Origin: LH-M37 sp032251315
Lineage (GTDB): Bacteria > Pseudomonadota > Gammaproteobacteria > SZUA-229
Direction of reading: 5' to 3'
DNA length: 43,027 bases
Assembly (NCBI GenBank): GCA_032251315.1
Contig: JAVVEE010000013.1
Span: 1 to 43,027, forward strand
The notes beneath the pieces were generated by a model. The model worked only from the letters and a program-made list of their open reading frames with translations. It did no database searches and was not told the origin of the DNA. Positions 34,901 to 41,457 of the stretch are shown in pieces (within the stretch, counting starts at the first letter, position 1; each line of letters starts with the position of its first letter). Position numbers and translations under genes: made by a program.

Positions 34901-35227
34901 TTCCAGTACGCCTTCACGATCAAGATCCAGCGCACAGTTCAGCGCCGTCTGCCCGCCCATGGTAGGCAGCAGCGCATCCGGCTTTTCGATTTCGATGATA
35001 CGCGCCACCGTCTGCCAGGTGATCGGCTCGATATAAGTCGCATCCGCCATTTCCGGGTCGGTCATAATCGTCGCCGGATTCGAATTCACCAGAATGACGC
35101 GAACACCCTCCTCACGCAACGCCTTACAGGCCTGCGCCCCGGAATAATCAAACTCACAGGCCTGACCAATGACGATAGGCCCCGCGCCGATAATCAGTAC
35201 ACTGTTGATGTCAGAACGCTTAGGCAC
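31991..35227 (-). CDS. carB: Carbamoyl-phosphate synthase large subunit
   Basis: Makes carbamoyl phosphate from bicarbonate, ammonia (from CarA) and two ATP, for arginine and pyrimidines. 1078 aa: two homologous ATP-grasp halves (about 1-400 and 553-935), an oligomerisation domain between them, and a C-terminal MGS-like allosteric domain that binds UMP/ornithine in homologues. Start is GTG 35227 with GAGGAAA about eight bases upstream, giving the family N-terminus MPKRSDINSVLIIGAGPIVI. Separated from carA by 139 bases that contain repeat copy C. Confidence 0.98.
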   Translation of the reverse strand: MPKRSDINSVLIIGAGPIVIGQACEFDYSGAQACKALREEGVRVILVNSNPATIMTDPEMADATYIEPITWQTVARIIEIEKPDALLPTMGGQTALNCALDLDREGVLEKFNVEMIGADKDAINMAEDREKFKVAMEAIGLDMPRAAIAHSMEEAYQVQAMVGFPTIIRPSFTMGGSGGGIAYNKDEFEEICQRGLDLSPVNELLIEESILGWKEYEMEVVRDKKDNCIIICSIENLDPMGIHTGDSITVAPAQTLTDKEYQRMRDASIAVLRKIGVDTGGSNVQFSVNPEDGRMTIIEMNPRVSRSSALASKATGFPIAKVAAKLAIGYTLDELQNEITGGTTPVSFEPTMDYVVTKIPRFTFEKFPQAENRLTTQMKSVGEVMAIGRNFQESLQKALRGLEVDIDGLSPVLDISMSEEDITSTLNRELSLAGADRLLYVGDAFRRGYSLERIFDLTKIDPWFLIQIEELISLETALIGRKLASLDYEELRQLKRKGFSDSLMARALGLQEEAVRAHRHALKIRPVFKRVDTCAAEFSTSTAYMYSTYEEECESMPTANDKIVVLGGGPNRIGQGIEFDYCCVHAAMAMHEDGYETIMINCNPETVSTDYDTSDRLYFEPLTLEDVLEVMDKEKPKGVIVQYGGQTPLKLARALEAAGVPIIGTTPDCIDLAEDRERFQQLVNELGLKQPPNRLARNAEEAIAQAAEVGYPLVVRPSYVLGGRAMEIVYDEADLKRYMKTAVNVSNDSPILLDRFLDDAVEVDVDAICDGKQVLIGSIMEHIEEAGVHSGDSACSLPPYTLSKEIQDRLREQTCQLALKMDVIGLMNIQFAIQGDNIYLLEVNPRASRTVPFVSKATGVPLAKIAARCMVGKTLAEQGVTEEVVPETFAVKESVFPFVKFPGVDPLLGPEMKSTGEVMGLGQSFGMAFAKAQLGAGIVLPSGGNVFISVRDRDRVAATELGRELAERGFGLVATKGTGRALQAAGIECKLVNKVYEGRPHIVDMIKNGEISFIINTSEGKKAIADSYTIRASALQGKISYTTTIAGAQATCRALKYLEQNTVTRLQDMHAEILVKNT

Positions 35228-35273
35228 GAATGATTTCCTCTAATGCTATAAAATTAAAAAACGTAAAAATTAG

Positions 35274-35358
35274 TCCGCGAAAGACGCAAAGGACGCCAAA
35301 AAACCCTTTCAAACTATTAATCTTTTGCCCTTTTCGCGTGCTTGGCGTTCTTCGCGGA
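35274..35358. repeat. Double-palindrome dispersed repeat, copy C (inner palindrome only)
   Basis: TCCGCGAAAGACGCAAAGG ... CTTGGCGTTCTTCGCGGA, with the same A/T-rich loop (AAAAAACC...AACTATTAATCTTTTG) as the other copies, but without the outer arms. It lies between carA and carB, so it should be transcribed as a long hairpin within the carAB message. Confidence 0.85.
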
Positions 35359-35366
35359 TAAAAGCT

Positions 35367-36500
35367 CTAAATCTTTTCACTCATCAATTCAATAAAATGA
35401 TCAAAAACCGGTGCGATATCGTGCGGGCCGGGGCTGGCTTCGGGGTGTCCCTGAAAGCTGAACGCCGGTTTATCGGTGCGATGAATGCCTTGCAGCGAGC
35501 CGTCGAACAGGGAGCGGTGAGTCGCCTGTAGATTGTCCGGCAGGGTGCTCTCATCAACCGCAAAGCCGTGGTTCTGGCTGGTGATCATCACCTGACCCGA
35601 TTTCAGGTCCTGCACCGGATGGTTGGCGCCGTGGTGGCCGAATTTCATCTTCAGGGTTTTTGCGCCACAGGCCAGCGCCAATAGCTGGTGGCCCAGGCAG
35701 ATGCCGAAGAGCGGGATCTCGGTTTCCATAATTTCCTTGATGGCCGCAATCGCATAGTCACAGGGCTCGGGGTCACCGGGGCCATTCGATAAAAACACCC
35801 CGTCGGGGTTCATCGCCAGCACATCTTTGGCCGGTGTTTTGGCCGGAACCACGGTCACCTTACAGCCGCGTGATACCAGCATTCTGAGAATGTTGTACTT
35901 GACGCCGTAATCGTAAGCCACCACATGATATTTCAGCTCGTCCGGTGCAACAGCGGCGTTCGAATCCAGATCCCACTCACCGGCCTCCCAAACGTAACTC
36001 TGTGTGACGGACACCACCTGCGCCAGATCCAGCCCTTTCAAGCCGGCGAACTCTCTGGCTTTCTGCAGGGCGATCTCTTTATCCACATCACCCGCCATGA
36101 TACAGCCACCCATCGCGCCCTTGTCGCGCAGCAGTCGTGTCAGACGACGGGTATCAATATCGGCAATGGCGACAATATTGTGCTTGATCAGATAATCCTG
36201 AAGACTCAGCTGGCCGCGCCAGTTGCTCATCACCGGCGAAAGATCACGAATCACCAGGCCGCTGGCATGCACCCCTGCCGATTCGGCATCACCGTCATTG
36301 GTACCCACGTTACCGATATGGGGATAAGTCAGGGTCACGATCTGGTGCGAATAGGAAGGGTCGGTAATGATTTCCTGATAGCCGGTCATCGCGGTATTAA
36401 AGACCACCTCGCCGGTGGTATCACCGGCAACGCCTATGGAACGGCCTTCAAATACGCTGCCATCTTCAAGTACCAATAAGGCTTTAGTTAGACCCGACAA
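35367..36500 (-). CDS. carA: Carbamoyl-phosphate synthase small subunit
   Basis: Glutaminase subunit supplying ammonia to CarB. 377 aa, class I glutamine amidotransferase domain with nucleophile Cys268 (FGICLGHQLLALA) and the His352/Glu354 pair (GHPEASPG). The start is TTG 36500: GGAG lies six bases upstream, and the protein then begins MSGLTKALLVLEDGSVFEG, in register with the family. The frame is open for 18 more codons upstream, but those lie inside the leader terminator. The start codon is one base past the stop of a leader ORF. Regulation: see the attenuator at 36518-36567. Confidence 0.96.
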   Translation of the reverse strand: MSGLTKALLVLEDGSVFEGRSIGVAGDTTGEVVFNTAMTGYQEIITDPSYSHQIVTLTYPHIGNVGTNDGDAESAGVHASGLVIRDLSPVMSNWRGQLSLQDYLIKHNIVAIADIDTRRLTRLLRDKGAMGGCIMAGDVDKEIALQKAREFAGLKGLDLAQVVSVTQSYVWEAGEWDLDSNAAVAPDELKYHVVAYDYGVKYNILRMLVSRGCKVTVVPAKTPAKDVLAMNPDGVFLSNGPGDPEPCDYAIAAIKEIMETEIPLFGICLGHQLLALACGAKTLKMKFGHHGANHPVQDLKSGQVMITSQNHGFAVDESTLPDNLQATHRSLFDGSLQGIHRTDKPAFSFQGHPEASPGPHDIAPVFDHFIELMSEKI

Positions 36501-36501
36501 T

Positions 36502-36600
36502 TCAAACTCCAAAAGGCAAAAAAAACGGGAGACCCGGTGTGGATAAAAATCCAACTGGTGCTCCCGTCAACGGGTACTGCATGTATTTTTCTACTAACAT
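36502..36600 (-). CDS. Putative carA leader peptide (32 aa)
   Basis: A 32-codon ORF starts at ATG 36600, reads straight through the terminator hairpin and its T run, and stops with TGA one base before the carA start codon. The peptide begins MLVEKYMQYP and ends GLPFFLPFGV. The coding of the U-rich stretch as Leu-Pro-Phe-Phe resembles, from memory, the GLPFFF stretch of the E. coli pyrBI leader peptide PyrL. Its ribosome-binding site is weak (only ACGG nearby), so translation is unproven. The position and the read-through of the hairpin are what make it credible. Confidence 0.45.
   Translation of the reverse strand: MLVEKYMQYPLTGAPVGFLSTPGLPFFLPFGV
36518..36567 (-). terminator. carA leader attenuator (intrinsic terminator)
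   Basis: Minus strand: stem ACGGGAG/CTCCCGT (36561-36567 with 36525-36531) enclosing a secondary stem with GGAT-TTTT-ATCC, followed by eight T (36518-36525), 18 bases before the carA start. Upstream is a second hairpin, GGTAC-ATG/CAT-GTACC type (36573-36605). A competing small hairpin, CCCG-TTGA-CGGG (36563-36574), would use bases of both. The tRNA upstream already has its own terminator, so this one should control carA. Confidence 0.8.
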
Positions 36601-36634
36601 GTACCGTGCTTATCTCTCTGTATACGTTGTATAC

Positions 36635-36664
36635 AAAAAAGGCCGGATCTATAAAGCTCCAGCC
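36635..36664 (-). terminator. Rho-independent terminator after tRNA-Glu
   Basis: Minus strand: GGCTGGA and TCCGGCC pair over seven positions (one G-U) around a ten-base loop, followed by six T. It begins 12 bases past the tRNA CCA end. Just beyond it is a GTATAC-AAC-GTATAC hairpin (36620-36634). Confidence 0.85.
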
Positions 36665-36676
36665 TCGTTGTAATAA

Positions 36677-36752
36677 TGGCGTCCCCAAGGGGAGTCGAAC
36701 CCCTGTTGCCGAGATGAAAACCCGGTGTCCTAGGCCTCTAGACGATGGGGAC
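36677..36752 (-). tRNA. tRNA-Glu (TTC)
   Basis: 76 nt with encoded CCA, acceptor stem GTCCCCA/TGGGGAC, anticodon TTC in the loop TTTTCAT, and discriminator G73. Very close to the E. coli tRNA-Glu apart from the anticodon stem, which has one G-U pair. Standalone, with its own promoter and terminator. Confidence 0.96.
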
Positions 36753-36800
36753 GCGGCGAAGAATTTCGGGCCTGGCAGCCCTCCATCACATCGGGCGGGA

Positions 36801-36829
36801 AGTCTACGTGGCTGGTGCGTTATCGTCAA
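36801..36829 (-). promoter_or_regulatory. Sigma70 promoter for tRNA-Glu
   Basis: Minus strand: TTGACG (36824-36829), 17-base spacer, TAGACT (36801-36806), followed by the GC-rich discriminator TCCCGCCCG, typical of stable-RNA promoters. Predicted start about 45 bases before the tRNA. Confidence 0.7.
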
Positions 36830-36871
36830 TACTAAGACTGTAATAAATTTGCAATTAACCGTTGAAACCAG

Positions 36872-37139
36872 TCTGCGAAAAGGGCAAACCCTTGAAAGGT
36901 ATTAGTCCACAGATAAACGCAGATGAAGTCAAAATCTATATCCGCGAAGAATGCAAAGGACGCCAAAAAACCTTTTAAACTATTATTCTTTTGCCCTTTT
37001 CGCGTCCTTGGCGTTCTTCGCGGACTGATGTTTTTAAGGTTTTATCCGCGTTCATCTGCGGACAATATATTTCATCAACCGTGGATACCGGCCACAAGCA
37101 TGCCGGCATGACGAACTTTTTTACTGCCAACTGCCAACT
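36872..37139. repeat. Double-palindrome dispersed repeat, copy D, with extended flank
   Basis: Inner palindrome 36941-37024 and outer arms 36906-37062 of the same family as copies A-C. It is extended by a 77-base right flank that includes a CCGGCCACAAGCATGCCGG palindrome and CTGCCAA repeats. The whole block matches copy E (38478-38643) except for the inner palindrome. It ends inside the stop codon of the O-antigen-ligase gene. With the tRNA promoter it fills the 36753-37137 gene-free interval. Confidence 0.85.
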
Positions 37140-38418
37140 ATGTATTCGTCTGCGAACTATTGATCACTTGCAACTTCGATACGGTGACCGACAGCGTAAT
37201 CAGGTAAATCAGGAACACGGAGATCACCGGTGCTCGCAGAATCCACGATTCTGTTAAGCCGAATACCGCATAAGCCAGCACCAGCATTATCCCGCCCAAC
37301 CTGGCCGGCGTCGGTTTCTCGCCGGGGGTGCGGTAAAATAATCGAAGCGGCTGAATCACCAGCGCAAAGCACAGCACCAGAAAACCCACCGTGCCCGTGG
37401 TCGCCAGCGCCTGCAGGTAAATATTGTGCACACTGGCGTGCACCGTGATACTTTCATAAATGCCCTGCTCCTGTCTCTGCTCTATTTCCAGGTCAAAATC
37501 GCCCAGACCCGTACCAATAACAGGATGCTGCCGCCATACATCTACAGCAATGTCCCACATCGCGAGCCGTCCACCTACAGAGGAATCAAATTTCTCGCCA
37601 CTGGCGAAAGCCTCGACCTCCTGCACCGCTTCGCTGACCCGATCCTCCAGAAGCTCTCTGGCGGGAGAGACGGCCAGCACAGCGATGCCCAGCAACAGCA
37701 GCGGCAGCAGTACGACCTTAATTTTCAGCCGACCGTATTTCACCGCGAAATAGAGCAGCACCGCGCCACACACCGGCAGCGCCAGCCATGCCCCTCTCGC
37801 CTGCGACAGAATAGAGGCATACAGGGCACAGACAATTGCGACCGCCATCATCACCTTCAACGCCATCCGGGTTTTCCATGTAAGCAAAACCGCCAGCAGG
37901 AACAGCACATTGAGCATGGCCCCATCGCCAAAGGTAATATGATGGTAGTTTCCCGATGCGGGCATTCCGGGATCTTCAGCCGCACTTATAAGCGCGAAGT
38001 TCAAATACAGTGGTCCGGAAACGATAGCACCGGCCACAAGATATTTGAATAACGGCGCACGGCTTCCGCTTAACAGATAAACCGGCACGATCAGCAGAAA
38101 ACGAAGATACCGGCCCATGTGCTTCACGAATTCATAGTCATCGCTGACATTGTAATAACTGATCAGCCCGGACAGGGTATACAACCCCAGAGCACTCAAC
38201 AGCAGCCACTCATCGCGACTCAGCGCACGCCACCACACCGGCCATTTACGGATATAGAACAGACTGGCAAGAAACAAGACCGCCATCGAAGCACTGGCAA
38301 CATCCCTCACCCCAGCCCCCGCAGCCGCTACCGCAAATAGACAAAGCCCGATTAACAGCTCTACAGGCCTTGAAGAGAACCGGGAAAACCAACGTCCGGT
38401 GGCGAGACTATGCAGCAA
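37138..38418 (-). CDS. O-antigen ligase / polymerase family membrane protein
   Basis: 426 aa with roughly ten to twelve transmembrane helices and one large periplasmic loop (about residues 255-330). Family hallmarks are the SQARGAWLAL segment, the GxRxxMWxxAxxxxxxHPxxGxGxGxF pattern (GGRLAMWDIA ... HPVIGTGLGDF) and the VHNIYLQALATTGTVGF segment containing the conserved histidine. Proteins of this family join or polymerise O-antigen or related surface glycans at the periplasmic face. Sequence alone does not separate WaaL-type ligase from Wzy-type polymerase. It is flanked by direct repeats D and E. ATG is not verified; the start chosen is the family-length one. Confidence 0.85.
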   Translation of the reverse strand: MLHSLATGRWFSRFSSRPVELLIGLCLFAVAAAGAGVRDVASASMAVLFLASLFYIRKWPVWWRALSRDEWLLLSALGLYTLSGLISYYNVSDDYEFVKHMGRYLRFLLIVPVYLLSGSRAPLFKYLVAGAIVSGPLYLNFALISAAEDPGMPASGNYHHITFGDGAMLNVLFLLAVLLTWKTRMALKVMMAVAIVCALYASILSQARGAWLALPVCGAVLLYFAVKYGRLKIKVVLLPLLLLGIAVLAVSPARELLEDRVSEAVQEVEAFASGEKFDSSVGGRLAMWDIAVDVWRQHPVIGTGLGDFDLEIEQRQEQGIYESITVHASVHNIYLQALATTGTVGFLVLCFALVIQPLRLFYRTPGEKPTPARLGGIMLVLAYAVFGLTESWILRAPVISVFLIYLITLSVTVSKLQVINSSQTNT

Positions 38419-38477
38419 AATTGTTACTCAATGATTAGGAAAACCCACATTCTACGTAAAAATCGCGCCAGGAACTA

Positions 38478-38643
38478 TCCGCGAAAAGGGCAAAACCTCG
38501 AAAGGCTGTAGTCCACAGATATGAACGCAGATAAAGTCAAAATCTATATCCGCGTTCATCTACGGACAATATATTTCATCAACCGTGGATACCGGCCACA
38601 AGCATGCCGGCATGACGAACTTTTTTACTGCCAACTGCCAACT
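38478..38643. repeat. Dispersed repeat, copy E (deleted form of copy D)
   Basis: Matches copy D through its left flank and outer arm, then jumps at the seven-base word ATCCGCG directly to the right outer arm and flank. It therefore lacks the 84-base inner palindrome and its surroundings. Its last 96 bases (38548-38643) equal 37044-37139 with one mismatch. CTGCCAA-type short tandem repeats continue to about 38690. The 38419-38691 gap holds nothing else I can recognise. Confidence 0.85.
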
Positions 38644-38691
38644 GCCTACTGCCAACTATGTTTTACCTGCCAACTGCCAACTATGTTTTAA

Positions 38692-40113
38692 TCAATAAGC
38701 ATTCTTATGAATCAGCCCGCGAAAAACCGTCATAACGATAATTTTGATATCGAGCCACAGCGACCAGTTCTCAATGTAATAAAGATCGTGCTCGATGCGG
38801 GCATGCAAACAGGTATTGCCGCGCCAGCCGTGCACCTGCGCCCAGCCGGTGACGCCGGCTTTTACCAGATGCTTCTTCATATAGTGCGGAATCTCGTCTT
38901 TGTACTGCTCGACAAACACCGGCCGCTCCGGGCGCGGGCCGATCAGGGACATCTCACCCATCAGCACATTAAACAACTGTGGCAGCTCATCCAGGCTGGT
39001 CTTGCGTAAAAAAGACCCGAAGGCAGTGGCACGATTATCCAATTCATTAGCCCAGACAGGCCCGGTTTCATTTTCCGCCTCGATCGGCATCGATCGAAAC
39101 TTAAACATGGTAAAAATCTGCTCATTCCAGCCCATCCGTTGCTGGCGGTACAAAACGGGGCCGGGAGAGCTTAGCTTCACCCCTGCCGCGATAACCAGCA
39201 TGACAGGACTCGCCAGAACCAGCAATAAAAAAGCCAGCACATAATCCTCTAATGTTTTGATAATACGGTTCGCACCATCAATGGCGGAATAGGAAATATT
39301 CACCACCGGCACACCCGCAACCTCCGACAAGGAATGATGCATCAGCTGATATTCAAAAATATCCGGCACGTAACGAATCTCTACCGGTAAGCCCTCCAGG
39401 ACAGTGATAACCTCGCGAATGATTTTTTCTTCACTGTGCGGCAAAGAAATCCAGACCTGATCCACATCAGATTCATCGACATACTGGCGCAACTCAGAAA
39501 CAGTTGAAATGATTTTTTTGCTTTTTAACCAGGGAGGCAGTTTTTCGGTGTTCGCACCAAATAACGCGGATATTTCCAGACCAAACCAGGTGGAACGGCG
39601 AAGTCGGTCAGCCACCACCGCCGCCTGCTCGCCAGTACCCACAATAACAATATGGCGATGATTAAAGCCGTTCGAACGCAACCAGCGCAAAGCGATGCGA
39701 AGCAACACACGCGAACCCACCAGAGCAACCCAGGTAGTCATAAACCATAAACCAATCCATGAACGGAAATATTGCTCACCGGATTGAGTCATAAATGCCG
39801 CCCCGGCCAACAACAGCCCCACCAAAAGCAACGCCAGGGTGAGATGTTTAATTTCAGATAAGGTAGAAGAGCCTCGCCACACACGATAGACAGCAAACAG
39901 GGGAAAAATCAGCGCGGCCAGAACAACCGCCGCCAGAACAACTTCAAGATAATGTCCGGGCAGCCCCTCTACCCCCAAACTCGTATAGGTACCATAAGCT
40001 GCTGAAAAATAATACGACAACACACCACCTATCAGTACCACTGATAAGTCAATCAACCTGAGAATAAAATTAAGGGTATTTGCGTGTCCCTTCAGAAATC
40101 CTTTTTTAAACAT
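38692..40113 (-). CDS. Polyisoprenyl-phosphate hexose-1-phosphate transferase (WcaJ/WbaP type)
   Basis: Starts surface glycan repeat units by moving a sugar-1-phosphate, often glucose, from its UDP form to undecaprenyl phosphate. 473 aa: four N-terminal transmembrane helices (about 15-140), a CoA-binding-like Rossmann domain with IVGTGEQA (157-164), a further hydrophobic hairpin (about 290-312), then the catalytic domain with PVLYRQQRMGWN, the Asp375-Glu376 pair in KTSLDELPQLFNVLMGEMSL and IGPRPERPVF. ATG start. Sugar specificity cannot be read from sequence; glucose is the commonest for this architecture. Confidence 0.9.
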   Translation of the reverse strand: MFKKGFLKGHANTLNFILRLIDLSVVLIGGVLSYYFSAAYGTYTSLGVEGLPGHYLEVVLAAVVLAALIFPLFAVYRVWRGSSTLSEIKHLTLALLLVGLLLAGAAFMTQSGEQYFRSWIGLWFMTTWVALVGSRVLLRIALRWLRSNGFNHRHIVIVGTGEQAAVVADRLRRSTWFGLEISALFGANTEKLPPWLKSKKIISTVSELRQYVDESDVDQVWISLPHSEEKIIREVITVLEGLPVEIRYVPDIFEYQLMHHSLSEVAGVPVVNISYSAIDGANRIIKTLEDYVLAFLLLVLASPVMLVIAAGVKLSSPGPVLYRQQRMGWNEQIFTMFKFRSMPIEAENETGPVWANELDNRATAFGSFLRKTSLDELPQLFNVLMGEMSLIGPRPERPVFVEQYKDEIPHYMKKHLVKAGVTGWAQVHGWRGNTCLHARIEHDLYYIENWSLWLDIKIIVMTVFRGLIHKNAY

Positions 40114-40158
40114 AAAACCAAATTACCATTTAACGTAACGACAGGATTATAGATAAAA

Positions 40159-41073
40159 TTACTCTTTAAAACAGCCTTTATTCATGGCCAATTGCATTTT
40201 CAGCCACACTGGCAGCCGTTTCTCGATCAGGCCCAGGCGAAAACCTGCATAACGAAACATTGTTCTTAGCCCGCCTTCAGGTATTCGCCAGAAAGCATGT
40301 TTCAACAAATAATCAATCTCAGAACGAACAAACTTAACCCCCTCTCCTTCAGCACCACCAAACTCTCGCCGAAGCCAGCATTCACGCGCATGAAACACAC
40401 CCATATCAAAATAACGCCTGAATTCCTGCATCGGTGTGTAATTGTGCGAATGATAAACGCAGGCATCGGACGCATAAGCGACCTTCCGGCCCGCCTTCAG
40501 CAGCTTCGCGGCAACATACATATCCTCGCCAAAGATGATGCGCTGCGGAAATCCACCGACGGCCTCAAGCGCAGCACGGTCGTACGCGGCGAAAGAATTG
40601 GACAGAAACGCCGATTTGATACCAAACTCTGCAATGTCAGAACTCGACCTTACCGCCGACTGATCAGGATAATTGTAGCCCCGAGAATGGCGCGCAAACA
40701 CCGATGCATCTATATCAGGCAGCTGACGACCGGCCACCGCCGCTATCGCATCGTCACTGGCCAGCGCCGCCAGCAAATGGCTGAACGCATGGCGATCACG
40801 CGGTACCGCGTCCTGGGTCAGATACACAATCACATCACAATCAGCGAAACGTTGCAGAGCCAGCATGCGCGTAGCGCCATGATCAAACTCACTTGGATTT
40901 ATGTGCTCGACCTCAAAACCGGCACTGCTCGCCAGCTCGGCGGTTCCATCCACAGACCCCGAATCGACCACCAGCACAGCATCAGGCCTGGTTGACTGTG
41001 ATTGAATCGCCTCAACAACCTGCCCCCAGCGCGGGCCGGCATTGAGTGTCGGAATAAATAGAGCGAACTTCAT
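40159..41073 (-). CDS. Family 2 glycosyltransferase, rhamnosyltransferase-like
   Basis: 304 aa from ATG 41073; a TTG one codon earlier is in frame. GT-A fold: IPTLNAGPRWGQVVEAIQSQ, VVDSGSVDGT, a D-x-D-like YLTQDAVP, then the acceptor side with FLSNSFAAYDRAALEAVGGFP and FGEDMYVAAKLLKAG, the ED motif of inverting GT2 enzymes. It resembles rhamnosyltransferases of O-antigen clusters. Cytoplasmic, no membrane helix. Probably adds a sugar to the lipid-linked unit begun by the 38692-40113 product, 45 bases downstream. Confidence 0.85.
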   Translation of the reverse strand: MKFALFIPTLNAGPRWGQVVEAIQSQSTRPDAVLVVDSGSVDGTAELASSAGFEVEHINPSEFDHGATRMLALQRFADCDVIVYLTQDAVPRDRHAFSHLLAALASDDAIAAVAGRQLPDIDASVFARHSRGYNYPDQSAVRSSSDIAEFGIKSAFLSNSFAAYDRAALEAVGGFPQRIIFGEDMYVAAKLLKAGRKVAYASDACVYHSHNYTPMQEFRRYFDMGVFHARECWLRREFGGAEGEGVKFVRSEIDYLLKHAFWRIPEGGLRTMFRYAGFRLGLIEKRLPVWLKMQLAMNKGCFKE

Positions 41074-41141
41074 CAAACTAAACCTCTGATTAACATGTCA
41101 TTACGCACATAGGGTAAAAACCTGTACCTGTTCTTTTTAAC

Positions 41142-41294
41142 TGTCATTTCGAACGCATGTGAGAAATCTTTTTAGCTCCGGGGCATAAGATCTCTCCCTA
41201 TGGTCGAGATGACAATACCGGACTGATGACGATACTGGGCTGATTGCAATACCGAACTGATGACAATACTGAACTACTCTTAAGTAGAGATGAC
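41142..41294. repeat. Imperfect palindrome plus four 17-bp tandem units
   Basis: 41142-41214 is an imperfect inverted repeat (TGTCATTTCGAACGCATG ... GGTCGAGATGACA), a sequence type common in intergenic DNA of many bacteria. Four diverged 17-base units follow (41206-41222, 41223-41239, 41240-41256, 41257-41273; consensus CTGATGACAATACTGAA). A last GAGATGACAG end lies at 41285-41294. On the 3' side of the 41305-42269 gene; no ORF. Confidence 0.7.
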
Positions 41295-41304
41295 AGCTTA
41301 TCGA

Positions 41305-41457
41305 TTAATCTGAGCGCCCCCGAATTAAAACAAACATAGCAATGTTTCGCAGCAGACCATATTTAAAATAACGCCCACGCAGCACCGCTACACGCCTGCG
41401 GTACCAGTTGGAATGCCCCGAATAAAACAAATCGACATACATTTGCACAACCTTTTG
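41305..41457 (-). pseudogene. Out-of-frame C-terminal tail of the adjacent glycosyltransferase
   Basis: In the frame shifted relative to 41388-42269, 50 codons read QKVVQMYVDLFYSGHSNWYR and end NIAMFVLIRGRSD. This has the look of a normal C-terminus for this glycosyltransferase type (a basic segment, then KYGLLRNIAMF). The in-frame end of the main ORF (LCKCMSICFIRGIPTGTAGV) does not. A single-base insertion or deletion near 41455-41470 would join the two. Confidence 0.7.

Noticed and set aside
34040..35233. Long plus-strand open frame (about 397 codons) opposite carB, and a similar one at 21254-22243 opposite nuoD
   Set aside because: Both are antisense shadows of highly conserved genes with intact catalytic motifs; their translations are His/Arg-rich, lack recognisable domains and have no ribosome-binding support.
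36677..36752. tRNA-Glu as attachment site of a genomic island
   Set aside because: No integrase gene and no duplicated tRNA 3' end seen; the glycan genes lie on the 5' side of the tRNA, not the usual 3' side.
27036..38643. CRISPR array formed by the repeated palindromes
   Set aside because: Copies are kilobases apart, variable in length and without regular spacers; no cas genes.
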